A DNA stretch of 64,000 nt from the NCBI RefSeq assembly GCF_009753715.1, contig NZ_WQMS01000007.1, positions 72,001-136,000 on the forward strand, given 5' to 3'. The notes below the pieces were generated by a model that made no database searches, was not told the origin of the DNA, and saw nothing but the letters and a program-made list of their open reading frames with translations. The DNA is from Sphingomonas horti (lineage in GTDB: Bacteria; Pseudomonadota; Alphaproteobacteria; Sphingomonadales; Sphingomonadaceae). Below, in pieces: positions 51,140 to 59,728 of the stretch; position 1 is the first letter of the stretch; every line of letters starts with the position of its first letter. The position numbers and the translations under genes are program-made.

Positions 51140-52276
51140 TCAATACCCGCTCATCCGCGCAAGCTGGTCCGCCGCCCAATTCGTGTCGCCGAACAGCTCG
51201 GCGAGCAGGCGGCCGCGCTTCATGTAGAAGCCGATATCGTATTCGTCGGTCATGCCGATGCCGCCGTGCATCTGCACCCCTTCCTGCACCGCGAGCGTCG
51301 CGGCAAGGCCGGTCATCGCCTTGGCGACCAGCGCGGCCCGGTCCGCGCCCGGATCATCGGCGTCAAGCAATTGCTGCGCCTTCAGCACCGCCGCGCGCGC
51401 GACTTCCATTTCGGAATAGAGATGGGCTGCCCGGTGCTGCAGCGCCTGGAAGCTGCCGATCGGCACGCCGAACTGCCTGCGCTCCTTCAGATAGCCGATG
51501 GTCATGTCCATCGCCCCGCCGCCGACGCCGAGCATTTCCGACGATGCGCCCACCCGGCCGGCGGAGAGGATGCGGGAAAGGCCGGGCCAGCCCTGGTCGA
51601 CTTCCCCGATCACCGCATCGGCATCCAGCTCGACGCCTTCGAGGCGCAGCTGCGCCGCGACGCTCGCATCGGCCAGCCGCTCGGGGGTCGCGGTCAGGCC
51701 GGCGGCACCCTTGTCGACCGCGAACAGCGTTATCCCGTCCGTATCGCCCGGGCTGCCGGCCGTGCGCGCCGCGACGACGATCAGGTCCGCGACATGACCG
51801 AGAGGCACGAAGCTCTTGGCACCCGTCAGCCGGAAGCCGTTGCCCGAACGCTCGGCCTTCAGCGCGATCTGCGCCGGCCGGTGCTTCGCGCCCTCGTCCA
51901 CCGCGAGCGCCGCCACTGCCTCGCCGGCGGCAATGCGCGAAAACCATATCTGGCGCAGGTCCGCGCTGCCGGGCTTCAGCGCCGTCACTGCCGTCACGGC
52001 AGTCGACAGGAACGGCGACGGGGTCAGGTTGCGCCCGATCTCCTCCAGCACCACGCCCGCCTCGACATGGCCGAGGCCGAGCCCGCCCTCGCCTTCGGGG
52101 ATCAGGATCGCGGTGAAGCCCATCTCCGCGAACTGCTTCCACAGGTCGCGGTCGAAGCCGGCCGGATCCCGGGCGTCGCGCAGGGACCGCATGTGCGAAA
52201 TGGGCGCGGTCACGGCGACGAACTGGCGCGCGGTGTCGCGCAGCATGGATTGTTCGTCGGTCAGGAAAAGAGGCAT
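51140..52276 (-). CDS. Acyl-CoA dehydrogenase family protein, no catalytic Glu seen
   Basis: 378-residue acyl-CoA dehydrogenase-fold protein. FAD-binding parts (SRIAAGEAVAALAVDEG, LTGAKSFVPLG) are recognisable, and the C-terminal domain has VQMHGGIGMTDEYD. At the usual catalytic-Glu position (xYEGT) it reads FGDTNW, so the base is replaced. Such subunits occur as the non-catalytic partner in heteromeric acyl-CoA dehydrogenases. The partner is probably encoded by 52414-53610, which has a full motif and lies upstream on the same strand. Confidence 0.87.
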   Translation of the reverse strand: MPLFLTDEQSMLRDTARQFVAVTAPISHMRSLRDARDPAGFDRDLWKQFAEMGFTAILIPEGEGGLGLGHVEAGVVLEEIGRNLTPSPFLSTAVTAVTALKPGSADLRQIWFSRIAAGEAVAALAVDEGAKHRPAQIALKAERSGNGFRLTGAKSFVPLGHVADLIVVAARTAGSPGDTDGITLFAVDKGAAGLTATPERLADASVAAQLRLEGVELDADAVIGEVDQGWPGLSRILSAGRVGASSEMLGVGGGAMDMTIGYLKERRQFGVPIGSFQALQHRAAHLYSEMEVARAAVLKAQQLLDADDPGADRAALVAKAMTGLAATLAVQEGVQMHGGIGMTDEYDIGFYMKRGRLLAELFGDTNWAADQLARMSGY

Positions 52277-52290
52277 CGTTTCTCCTTAAA

Positions 52291-52404
52291 CCCTCTCCCG
52301 CTTGCGGGAGAGGGTGGTCGAGCGAAGCGAGACCGGGTGAGGGGCTGCTCTCCCCTCACCCTGGCCGCTTCGCGGCCGTCCCTCTCCCGCACGCGGGAGA
52401 GGGG
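52291..52404. repeat. Palindromic intergenic repeat (CCCTCTCCCGC family)
   Basis: Three stem-loops in the gap between the two acyl-CoA dehydrogenase genes: ccctctcccgcttgcgggagaggg, ggccgcttcgcggcc and ccctctcccgcacgcgggagaggg. A composite REP-like element. Confidence 0.75.
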
Positions 52405-52413
52405 CTGGTTGAT

Positions 52414-53610
52414 TCAAGTCCCCGGCAGCTCAAGTATCCGCTTGGCGATGATGTTCAGCTGGATTTCGCTGGTGCCGCCCTCGATCGAGTTGGCCTTGGT
52501 GCGCAGCCACGCCCGCGCCTTGGCACCATTGGCTGAGCCCGCGCTTTCCCATTCCAGCGCGTCGGAACCGCCGGCGGCCATCACCAGCTCGTAGCGCGCC
52601 TTGTTCAGCTCGGTGCCGTAATATTTCATCATCGACGGCTGGGCGGGGTGCGCCCTGCCGTTCTTCAGCTCGTCCATGAATTTCTCGGACATCGCGCGGA
52701 ACGCCCGCTCGCGCACTTCGAACAGCGCCATCTGCGCGCGGAGCAGCGGGTCGGCGAGCCGGCCTTCCGCATCGACGCCGATCGTCCGCTTCGCATCCTC
52801 GGCCAGCGCCGCAGGGCCGCCCGAGCCCAGCCCGCCGCCGCCCAGCCCCATGCCGGAGATCATCTCGCGCTCGTGGCCGAGCAGGTATTTGGCCACGTCC
52901 CAGCCCTTGTTCAGCTCGCCGACCAATTGGTCCTTCGGAACCTCGACATTGTCGAAAAAGGTTTCGCAGAAAGGCGAATAGCCGGAAATCAGCAGAATCG
53001 GCTTGGTCGAGACGCCGGGGCTTTCCATGTCGAACAGCAGGAAGCTGATGCCGTTGTGCTTCGACTCCCTGCTGGTCCGCACCAGGCAGAAGATCCAGTC
53101 CGCCTTGTCGGCATAGGAGGTCCAGACCTTCTGGCCATTGACGAGGAAATGATCGCCCTTGTCCTCGGCGGACGTCTGCAACCCGGCGAGATCCGAGCCG
53201 GCATTGGGCTCCGAATAGCCCTGGCACCAGCGGATTTCGCCGCGGGCGATTTCCGGCAGGAACCGCTTCTTCTGCGCCTCCGTCCCGTATTTCAGCAGCG
53301 CCGGCCCGAGCATCGAGATGCCGAAGCTGTTCAGTGGGTTGCGGCAGCCGAGCCGGGCCATTTCCTGCCGCAGGATCTTGGTTTCTTCAGGCGAAAGCCC
53401 GCCGCCGCCATAGTCCTTGGGCCAGTCCGGCACCGTCCAGCCGCGCGACGCCATCGCGTCGAGCCAGGCCTTCTGGTCAGCCGAGAGCTGCGCCTTGCGG
53501 CCGCCCCACACGATATCGCCTTCGCCGCGCACCGGCTGGCGCATCGCCGGCGGGCAGTTCGCCTCCAGCCAGGCGCGCGTTTCGGCGCGGAAAGCTTCCG
53601 GGTCGCTCAT
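52414..53610 (-). CDS. Acyl-CoA dehydrogenase
   Basis: 398-residue acyl-CoA dehydrogenase with normal motifs: RWCQGYSEPNAGSDLAGLQ (FAD/substrate), VNGQKVWTSYADKAD and the C-terminal NSIEGGTSEIQLNIIAKRIL with the catalytic Glu. This pattern is that of the FadE group used for branched, steroid-side-chain or aromatic acyl-CoAs. It lies upstream of the dehydrogenase-like gene without Glu, and together they may form a heteromer. The stop of the amidase gene is 1 base before its start. Confidence 0.9.
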   Translation of the reverse strand: MSDPEAFRAETRAWLEANCPPAMRQPVRGEGDIVWGGRKAQLSADQKAWLDAMASRGWTVPDWPKDYGGGGLSPEETKILRQEMARLGCRNPLNSFGISMLGPALLKYGTEAQKKRFLPEIARGEIRWCQGYSEPNAGSDLAGLQTSAEDKGDHFLVNGQKVWTSYADKADWIFCLVRTSRESKHNGISFLLFDMESPGVSTKPILLISGYSPFCETFFDNVEVPKDQLVGELNKGWDVAKYLLGHEREMISGMGLGGGGLGSGGPAALAEDAKRTIGVDAEGRLADPLLRAQMALFEVRERAFRAMSEKFMDELKNGRAHPAQPSMMKYYGTELNKARYELVMAAGGSDALEWESAGSANGAKARAWLRTKANSIEGGTSEIQLNIIAKRILELPGT

Positions 53611-53611
53611 T

Positions 53612-54919
53612 TCAGCTCCTCATCAGCGCATGCGCGATGCGCGCGATCGCGATCGTCTTCTGGTCCTGGTACAGGTCGCCGATCACCTGCAGCCCGATCG
53701 GCATGCCGTCGGCGCCGGTCGCGACCGGCACGCTGGTCGACGGCAGGTTCGGGAAGGTGGCGAGCCCAGCATAGGCGAATTGCGGACCGAACGGCGTCGG
53801 CTCGCCGTCGATCGTCAGCACGCGCTTGTCCGTGGGCGTGTCGTCATGCGGAAAGGCGGTGGCGCCGAATACCGGCGCGATCACAGCGTCATAGTCCCGG
53901 AACAAGAGCTGCCAGGCGCGGATGCAGCGCGCCTGCTCGTCCTGCAGCGCGAACCAGTCGGCCAGGCTCATCGCCTGCCCGTTGGGTGCGGGCGCGCCGC
54001 GCGAAAGCGCGGTCAGCAGCATCCTGATGTAATTGGCGTGCTGCGCGGCGAGATCGGGGAACGGATCGAGCGTGCGCTCGACCTCGGCGCCCGCGCGCTC
54101 GAACGCCTGGCCGACCAGCTCGACGGTTCGCTTCACCTCCGCGCTTGCGCGCGCGACCGGATGCTCGGGCCGGATAAGAATACTGAGCGCGCCGGGATCG
54201 CCCACCCGCGCGCGCGGCAGCGGGAAATCGGTGAGCACGTCGAGCAGCGCCGCGAGATCATCGGCATCGCGCGCCAATGGCCCCATCACGCCCAGCGCGA
54301 CGCGTGCGGAATCGGTGCCCGGGAAATTATGCCCGTCGGCCGCGATCACGCCATAGGTCGGCTTGTGGCCCCAGACGCCGCAGAATGCGGCCGGGGTGCG
54401 GATCGAGCCGCCGATGTCCGACCCGATCTCAGCCGGCACGAACCCGGCCGCGAGCGATGCCGCCGCGCCGCCCGACGAGCCGCCGGGGCTGCGCTCATGG
54501 TTCAGCGGATTGAGCGTGCGGCCATAGACCGGATTGTTGCTCTGCAGGTCGATCAGGCCGGTCGGCACGTTGGTCTTGCCCAGGATCACCGCGCCCGCCG
54601 CCTTCAGCCGCTGGATTGCGACGGCGTCGGCATGGGAGATGGCGCCCGCATGCTCGGCATAGCCCCAGGTCGCGGGCAATCCGGCGACTCCATAGCTTTC
54701 CTTGACCGTCATCGGCACGCCGAGCAGCGGCGCGTCCTTCGCCACGGCGCCGGCATCGATCGCCCGCGCCTGCTCGCGCGCTCGGTCGTAATCCTTGACG
54801 ACGACTGCGTTGATCGCCGCGTTGCCCGCCTCGATCCGCGCGATCGCCGCTTCTGTCTCGGCAACGGCAGTCGTTTCGCCGGCACGAATGGCGGCCGCGG
54901 TCTCGAGCGCTGATCTCAC
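53612..54919 (-). CDS. Amidase (amidase signature family)
   Basis: 435-residue amidase-signature enzyme. The Ser-cisSer-Lys triad is visible: Lys in MTVKESYG, cis-Ser in SPGGSSGGAAAS and the nucleophile Ser in GSDIGGSIRTPAAFCG. Substrates are aliphatic or aromatic amides. A GTG start at 54919, with AGGGGG 6 bases before it, is preferred over the ATG at 54955, because the latter runs through a palindromic repeat (54930-54957). Confidence 0.9.
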   Translation of the reverse strand: MRSALETAAAIRAGETTAVAETEAAIARIEAGNAAINAVVVKDYDRAREQARAIDAGAVAKDAPLLGVPMTVKESYGVAGLPATWGYAEHAGAISHADAVAIQRLKAAGAVILGKTNVPTGLIDLQSNNPVYGRTLNPLNHERSPGGSSGGAAASLAAGFVPAEIGSDIGGSIRTPAAFCGVWGHKPTYGVIAADGHNFPGTDSARVALGVMGPLARDADDLAALLDVLTDFPLPRARVGDPGALSILIRPEHPVARASAEVKRTVELVGQAFERAGAEVERTLDPFPDLAAQHANYIRMLLTALSRGAPAPNGQAMSLADWFALQDEQARCIRAWQLLFRDYDAVIAPVFGATAFPHDDTPTDKRVLTIDGEPTPFGPQFAYAGLATFPNLPSTSVPVATGADGMPIGLQVIGDLYQDQKTIAIARIAHALMRS

Positions 54920-54929
54920 AAGCAACCCC

Positions 54930-54957
54930 CTGTGCTCCGGCGCAGGCCGGAGCACAG
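54930..54957. repeat. Palindromic repeat, CCGGAG family (short form)
   Basis: An 11-bp stem (ctgtgctccgg / ccggagcacag) with a 6-base loop in the gap between the amidase and the serine-hydrolase gene; it matches one half of the 38894 and 48836 elements. Confidence 0.75.
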
Positions 54958-54974
54958 CAGAGGCGGACGCACCT

Positions 54975-56204
54975 TCACGCCGCGCTCCTCGCGATGGCCG
55001 AATAGATCATCGTCTTCAGCTCGCGCCGCACCGGCCAGGTGCTGGACGGGCTCAGCTGGGTCATGAAGATGAAGATCAGCCGCTCGACGGGATCGATGTG
55101 GAAGGCGGTCGAGAACATGCCGCCCCAGTAGAATTCGCCGACCGATCCCGGCACCAGGGTCGGCGCGACGTTGATCGTGACGGCGAAGCCCAGCCCGAAG
55201 CCGACCCCGGCATTGGTCGCCTCGCTGAACAGCGACCGCGACATGCTGGCGAGGTCGGCACCGCCCGGCAGGTGGTTGATCGTCATCAGCTCGACCGTCT
55301 TGGGCGCGAGAATGCGCACCCCGTCCAGCGCGCCCTTGTTCAGCAGCATGGTGCAGAAACGGTGATAGTCGGCCGCGCTCGACACCAGCCCGCCGCCGCC
55401 CGAGAATTGGGTCGGCGCGCGACCCCAGGCGCTCTCGTCGCCGCGGTCGTACATCACCACGCCCTTGTCCGGGTGCATGGTGTAGCAGTCGGCCAGACGG
55501 TCGATCTTGTCCGCCGGCACCTGGAAGAAGGTGTCCCCCATCCCCAACGGAGCGAAGATGCGCTCGCGGAACACCTGGTCGAGCCTTTTGCCCTCGATCC
55601 GCTCGATGATGAGACCCAGGATGTCGGTCGCGACCGAGTAATTCCACGCCTCGCCGGGCGAGAATTCGAGCGGGATGCCGGCAAGCGTCCGCACGACGCT
55701 GTCGAGATCGTGCTCGCCATACCAGTCCTCGATCTTCGTCGCGCGATAGGCAGCGTCGATATTGCCGCGATTCTGGAAGCTGTAGGTCAGGCCTGCGGTG
55801 TGGCGCAGCAGGTCGACCATCCGCATCGGCGCCGAAGTCGGCCTGGTCAGGAACGGCGCCGAGCCGCCGCCGCCGTCATAGACGCCGATCCCCTTCCACT
55901 CCGGGATGATGCGGTGGACCGGATCGTCCAGCGCGACCTTTCCTTCCTCGACCAATTGCATGAAGGCGACGCTGGTCACCGGCTTGGTCATGGAGGCGAT
56001 GCGGAACAGCGTGTCCGGCCCGACCGCGCGGCCTTCGCGCATCGTGCCGGCGCTTGAGAAGTGCACCGGCTGGCCTTCGCGGCTGACCAGCAATTGCGTG
56101 CCCTTGAAGCGGCCGCTCTGAAGGTAGCGCTCGTCCAGGAAGCGATCGATCCGTTGCAGCCGTCCGGCATCAAGGCCGAGTGTGGCGGGATCGGCGATCT
56201 GCAT
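54975..56204 (-). CDS. Beta-lactamase-fold serine hydrolase
   Basis: 409-residue penicillin-binding-protein-like serine hydrolase (class C beta-lactamase/EstB fold). The nucleophile is in FRIASMTKPV (SxxK) near residue 75, and the Tyr motif is WNYSVATD (YxN-like position) near 188. No signal peptide, so probably a cytoplasmic esterase. Start 56204 (MQIADPATLGL) is preferred; the ORF could extend to 56261. It heads the run of leftward genes with the amidase and acyl-CoA dehydrogenases. Confidence 0.87.
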   Translation of the reverse strand: MQIADPATLGLDAGRLQRIDRFLDERYLQSGRFKGTQLLVSREGQPVHFSSAGTMREGRAVGPDTLFRIASMTKPVTSVAFMQLVEEGKVALDDPVHRIIPEWKGIGVYDGGGGSAPFLTRPTSAPMRMVDLLRHTAGLTYSFQNRGNIDAAYRATKIEDWYGEHDLDSVVRTLAGIPLEFSPGEAWNYSVATDILGLIIERIEGKRLDQVFRERIFAPLGMGDTFFQVPADKIDRLADCYTMHPDKGVVMYDRGDESAWGRAPTQFSGGGGLVSSAADYHRFCTMLLNKGALDGVRILAPKTVELMTINHLPGGADLASMSRSLFSEATNAGVGFGLGFAVTINVAPTLVPGSVGEFYWGGMFSTAFHIDPVERLIFIFMTQLSPSSTWPVRRELKTMIYSAIARSAA

Positions 56205-56314
56205 GGGCACTCCTGTTCTGGCGGCCGGGTTTATCGCCTTGAGGTCCCCCCAAATCAACAATATCCCGCAGAAAAGTGCGGTTTTTCAGGGCCGCCGACG
56301 GCAAGGAGAGTGGG

Positions 56315-58048
56315 ATGGGATCGCCCGACGCTACGGCATGGCCGCGTCTGACGCTGAAGCAGGCCGAGGCCCTGCTGTGTGCGCCCGGCCAGCGATTCGA
56401 GATTGAGACGGTTTTGATCCGCGGCATCCCGACTCGGGTATGGAAAAACGCCCCGCCGGACCTGCGCGCGCTGGTCGAGATCAGCCGAATGCACGCCGAT
56501 CGCGCGGCCACGATCCTGGAGGACGACCGGGTCAGCTTCGAGGCGCAATACCGCGCGATCGCTTCGCTCGCTCACGCGCTCGCGGAGCGCGGCGCCGGCA
56601 AGGGCGACCGGGTCGCCATGGCGATGCGCAACCTGCCCGAGTTCGTCGTCGCCTTCTTCGCGATTACGAGCCTCGGCGCGATCGCCGTGCCGCTCAATGC
56701 GTGGTGGACGGGACCGGAGCTCGAATACGGCCTGAAGGATTCAGGCGCGAAGCTGCTGGTCGCCGACGCGCAGCGCTGGGCACGGATCGCGGCGTCCCGT
56801 GAGGCTCTGCCGGACCTTGAGAACGTGATCGTCACGCGTGCCGAGGCTTCCGTGGACGGCACCGAAGCGCTGGAGGCGCTGATCGGCCGCCCGAACGACT
56901 GGGCGACGCTGCCCGACAAGCCGCTCCCCGGCGCGCCGCTTGGCCCCGACGACGACGCGACGATCTTCTACACCAGCGGCACCACCGGCGCCCCCAAGGG
57001 CGCGCTGGGCACGCATCGCAACCTCGTCACCAACATCCTGTCGAGCGGCTACAATGCCGCCCGCGCCTGCCTGCGCCGCGGCGAAGCGCCGCCCGAGCCG
57101 CAGCCCAAGGTGTTCCTGACCGTCATTCCCCTGTTCCACGTCACCGCCTGCTCGGCGACCCTGATGGGCGCGATGGCGGCCGGGAACACGCTCGTCTTCA
57201 TGCGCAAATGGGACGCGGCCGAGGCGCTGCGGCTGATCGAGCGCGAGCGCGTCAACATGACCGGCGGCGTGCCGACCATTGCCTGGCAGCTGCTCGAGCA
57301 TCCGGACCGCGCGAAGTACGATCTCTCCAGCCTGGAAGCGATCGCCTATGGCGGCGCGCCGTCCGCGCCCGAGCTGGTGCGGCGCATCAAGCAGGAATTT
57401 GGCGCGCTGCCCGGCAATGGCTGGGGCATGACCGAGACGATGGCGACCGTCACCGGCCATTCAGCGGAGGATTATCTGAACCGCCCCGACAGCGCCGGCC
57501 CGCCGGTTCCGGTCGCCGATCTCGAAATCCGCGCCGAGGACGGGGTGACGGTGCTGCCGCCGGACACGGTCGGCGAGCTCTGGTCGCGCGGGCCGATGAA
57601 CGTGCGCTGCTATTGGAACAAGCCCGAGGCGACGGTGGCCACCTTCGTCGACGGCTGGGTCCGCACCGGCGACCTCGCGCGCCTGGACGAGGAGGGGTTC
57701 CTGTTCATCGTCGACCGCGCCAAGGACATCATCATTCGCGGCGGCGAGAACATCTATTCGATCGAGGTCGAGAACGCGCTGTACGAGCACCCGGCCGTCA
57801 CCGACGCCGCCCTGATCGGCCTGCCGCACAAGATTCTGGGCGAGGAACCCGCCGCGGTCGTTCACCTCGCCCCGGGCACCCGGGCAAGCGAGGCCGAGCT
57901 GCAGGACTGGGTGCGCGCCCGCCTGGCTCCGTTCAAGGTGCCGGTGCGGATCGCCTTCGCGCCCGAGATGCTGCCGCGCAACGCCAACGGCAAGATATTG
58001 AAGCGGGAGCTGCGGGAGCTGTTCGCCGACTCGTCATCCCGGCCTTGA
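56315..58048 (+). CDS. AMP-dependent acyl-CoA synthetase (class I adenylate-forming)
   Basis: 577-residue acid-CoA ligase. The ATP-binding P-loop is YTSGTTGAPKG near 219, then the GWGMTETMATVTGH, substrate motif DGWVRTGDLARLDEEGFLFIVDRAKDIII and the C-terminal Lys in NGKILKREL. It activates carboxylic acids through an acyl-AMP intermediate; the acid is unknown, but nearby acyl-CoA dehydrogenases point to fatty or aromatic acids. AAGGAGAG precedes the ATG. The stop codon lies in a palindromic repeat arm. Confidence 0.92.
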   Translation: MGSPDATAWPRLTLKQAEALLCAPGQRFEIETVLIRGIPTRVWKNAPPDLRALVEISRMHADRAATILEDDRVSFEAQYRAIASLAHALAERGAGKGDRVAMAMRNLPEFVVAFFAITSLGAIAVPLNAWWTGPELEYGLKDSGAKLLVADAQRWARIAASREALPDLENVIVTRAEASVDGTEALEALIGRPNDWATLPDKPLPGAPLGPDDDATIFYTSGTTGAPKGALGTHRNLVTNILSSGYNAARACLRRGEAPPEPQPKVFLTVIPLFHVTACSATLMGAMAAGNTLVFMRKWDAAEALRLIERERVNMTGGVPTIAWQLLEHPDRAKYDLSSLEAIAYGGAPSAPELVRRIKQEFGALPGNGWGMTETMATVTGHSAEDYLNRPDSAGPPVPVADLEIRAEDGVTVLPPDTVGELWSRGPMNVRCYWNKPEATVATFVDGWVRTGDLARLDEEGFLFIVDRAKDIIIRGGENIYSIEVENALYEHPAVTDAALIGLPHKILGEEPAAVVHLAPGTRASEAELQDWVRARLAPFKVPVRIAFAPEMLPRNANGKILKRELRELFADSSSRP

Positions 58049-58060
58049 GCCGGGACCCGC
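58033..58060. repeat. Palindromic repeat arm overlapping a stop codon (GTCATCCCGG family)
   Basis: gtcatcccggccttgagccgggac, a short inverted repeat related to 50055, which contains the TGA stop of the acyl-CoA synthetase gene. Confidence 0.6.
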
Positions 58061-58081
58061 CTTTCCGAAGCGGTGAGTTAG

Positions 58082-58864
58082 CTACTCCCCCCGCTTCGGC
58101 CGCATCCGCGCGACCAGGCCCGGCGCCCAGCGCAACATGAAGGCGAGGCGCTTCGCCGTCTTGCCCACCACCACATGGCGCTTCGTGCCATGGACAGCGC
58201 GCCACGCCGCTTCCGCGACCTGCTCGACCGGCGTGATCTCCAGCCCCATCGCCTTCACATGGTCGCGGCCCGACAGGTTCGAACCGGCGGCGACATTGTC
58301 GAGCAAGGGCGTGTCGATGAAGCTCGGCATGATCGAGCGGACCTTGATGCCGTGCTCCTCCCATTCGACGTCCAGCGAGTCCGTCAGCGCGCGCACGCCG
58401 AATTTGGTCGCGGCATAGACCGACATGTTGGCGGCCGCGTACAGGCCGGCGGCGGAGCAGGTGTTGAGCATGCGCGCGCCCGGCGTCGCGGCCAGGTGCG
58501 GCAGGCCGGCTTCCGCCCCATGGATCACGCCTTTCAGGTTCACGTCGACGACCAGGTCGCTCTTGTCCGGGTCCATCATCTCCAGCGGCCCGCCATGGCC
58601 GACGCCGGCGTTGTTGAACAGCACGTCGAGCCGGCCGCCGCTCGCCGTCACGAAATCGGCTAGCGCCGCGCGCCATTGCGCGCGGTCGCGCACGTCCATC
58701 CGGTGCAGGCTCGCATTCTCCGGGCCGATCAGCCGCGCCGTTTCCTCGATGCCGGCCTGGTTCACGTCCGCCAGCCCGACGAACCAGCCGCGCGTCGCGA
58801 ACAACTCGGCGGTCGCGCGGCCGATGCCGGAGCCCGCGCCGGTGATGAAAATGGCCTTCTTCAT
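58082..58864 (-). CDS. SDR family NAD(P)-dependent oxidoreductase
   Basis: 260-residue short-chain dehydrogenase with all classical parts: TGAGSGIG near residue 8, NNAGVG near 85, Ser in NTCSAAG and YAATK (YxxxK) near 152. The fold and length are standard. It converges on the acyl-CoA synthetase gene. The C-terminal extension VVVGKTAKRLAFMLRWAPGLVARM is that of a subgroup acting on hydrophobic alcohols. Confidence 0.9.
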   Translation of the reverse strand: MKKAIFITGAGSGIGRATAELFATRGWFVGLADVNQAGIEETARLIGPENASLHRMDVRDRAQWRAALADFVTASGGRLDVLFNNAGVGHGGPLEMMDPDKSDLVVDVNLKGVIHGAEAGLPHLAATPGARMLNTCSAAGLYAAANMSVYAATKFGVRALTDSLDVEWEEHGIKVRSIMPSFIDTPLLDNVAAGSNLSGRDHVKAMGLEITPVEQVAEAAWRAVHGTKRHVVVGKTAKRLAFMLRWAPGLVARMRPKRGE

Positions 58865-58872
58865 CCCACCCT

Positions 58873-58964
58873 CCGTCCGGGCTGAGCTTGTCGAAGCCCT
58901 CCCTTCTGCTTTCTGGGCGGAGGTAAAGGAAAAAGCTGGGCTTCGACAAGCTCAGCCCGAACGG
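58873..58964. repeat. Palindromic intergenic repeat (GGGCTGAGCTTGTC family)
   Basis: Second copy of the 51027 element: arms ccgtccgggctgagcttgtc and gacaagctcagcccgaacgg, between the SDR gene and the ABC transporter genes. Confidence 0.75.
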
Positions 58965-58978
58965 GTTAATGTGGGCCG

Positions 58979-59728
58979 GTGAGCGGGGTCGAGTTCCAGC
59001 ATGTCCGCAAGACATTCGGCGCCACTGCCGCCGTCGACAATGTATCCTGCACCGTCGCCTCCCGCAGCTTCGTCGCGCTGGTCGGCAGCTCCGGCTCCGG
59101 CAAGTCGACGCTGCTGAAGATGGTCAACCGGCTGGTCGTGCCCGACAGCGGCCGCGTGCTGCTAGACGGCGCCGACGTGGCGGATGAAGATCCGCACGCG
59201 CTCAGGCGGCGGATCGGCTATGTGTTCCAGAACATCGGCCTGTTCCCGCACCTGACCGTTGCGGAGAACATCGCGATCGGGCTGCGCCTTGAGGGAAAGC
59301 CCGCCGATGGCCGCGTCGCCGAGCTGCTCGACCTGGTCGGCCTGCCGATCGCCTGCGCCGGCCGCATGCCGGATCAGCTGTCGGGCGGGCAGCAGCAACG
59401 GGTCGGCGTCGCCCGCGCGCTGGCGCCCGGCTCGAAGCTGATGCTGATGGACGAGCCGTTCGGCGCGCTTGACCCGGTGACGCGCGACGCGCTCGGCTGC
59501 GCCTATCGCGCGCTGCACCAGCGGCTGGGGCTGACCACGATCATGGTCACGCACGACATGGCGGAAGCGCTGCTGCTGGCCGACCGGGTGCTGGTGATGG
59601 CGGCCGGCCGCATCGTCGGCGACGGCACGCCCGCCGACCTGCTCGCCGGCCGCGCCGGGCCCGAGGCGGCGGCTTTGGTCGACGTCCCACGCGCCCAGGC
59701 CGAGCGGCTGAAGGAACTTGGCGCTTGA
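58979..59728 (+). CDS. Osmoprotectant-type ABC transporter ATP-binding protein
   Basis: 249-residue ABC ATPase of the ProV/OpuCA subfamily without CBS domains. Walker A is GSSGSGKST near residue 37, signature LSGGQQQRVGVARAL and Walker B LMLMDEPFGALDP, then the switch His in VTHDM. GTG start. Its stop overlaps the TTG start of the fused permease/binding gene, so the two are coupled. Likely substrates are glycine betaine, choline or similar amines. Confidence 0.9.
   Translation: MSGVEFQHVRKTFGATAAVDNVSCTVASRSFVALVGSSGSGKSTLLKMVNRLVVPDSGRVLLDGADVADEDPHALRRRIGYVFQNIGLFPHLTVAENIAIGLRLEGKPADGRVAELLDLVGLPIACAGRMPDQLSGGQQQRVGVARALAPGSKLMLMDEPFGALDPVTRDALGCAYRALHQRLGLTTIMVTHDMAEALLLADRVLVMAAGRIVGDGTPADLLAGRAGPEAAALVDVPRAQAERLKELGA

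Noticed and set aside
54930-54957. Translation of the amidase from the ATG at 54955
   Set aside because: This start would encode residues from a palindromic repeat; a GTG with a good ribosome-binding site lies just after it.
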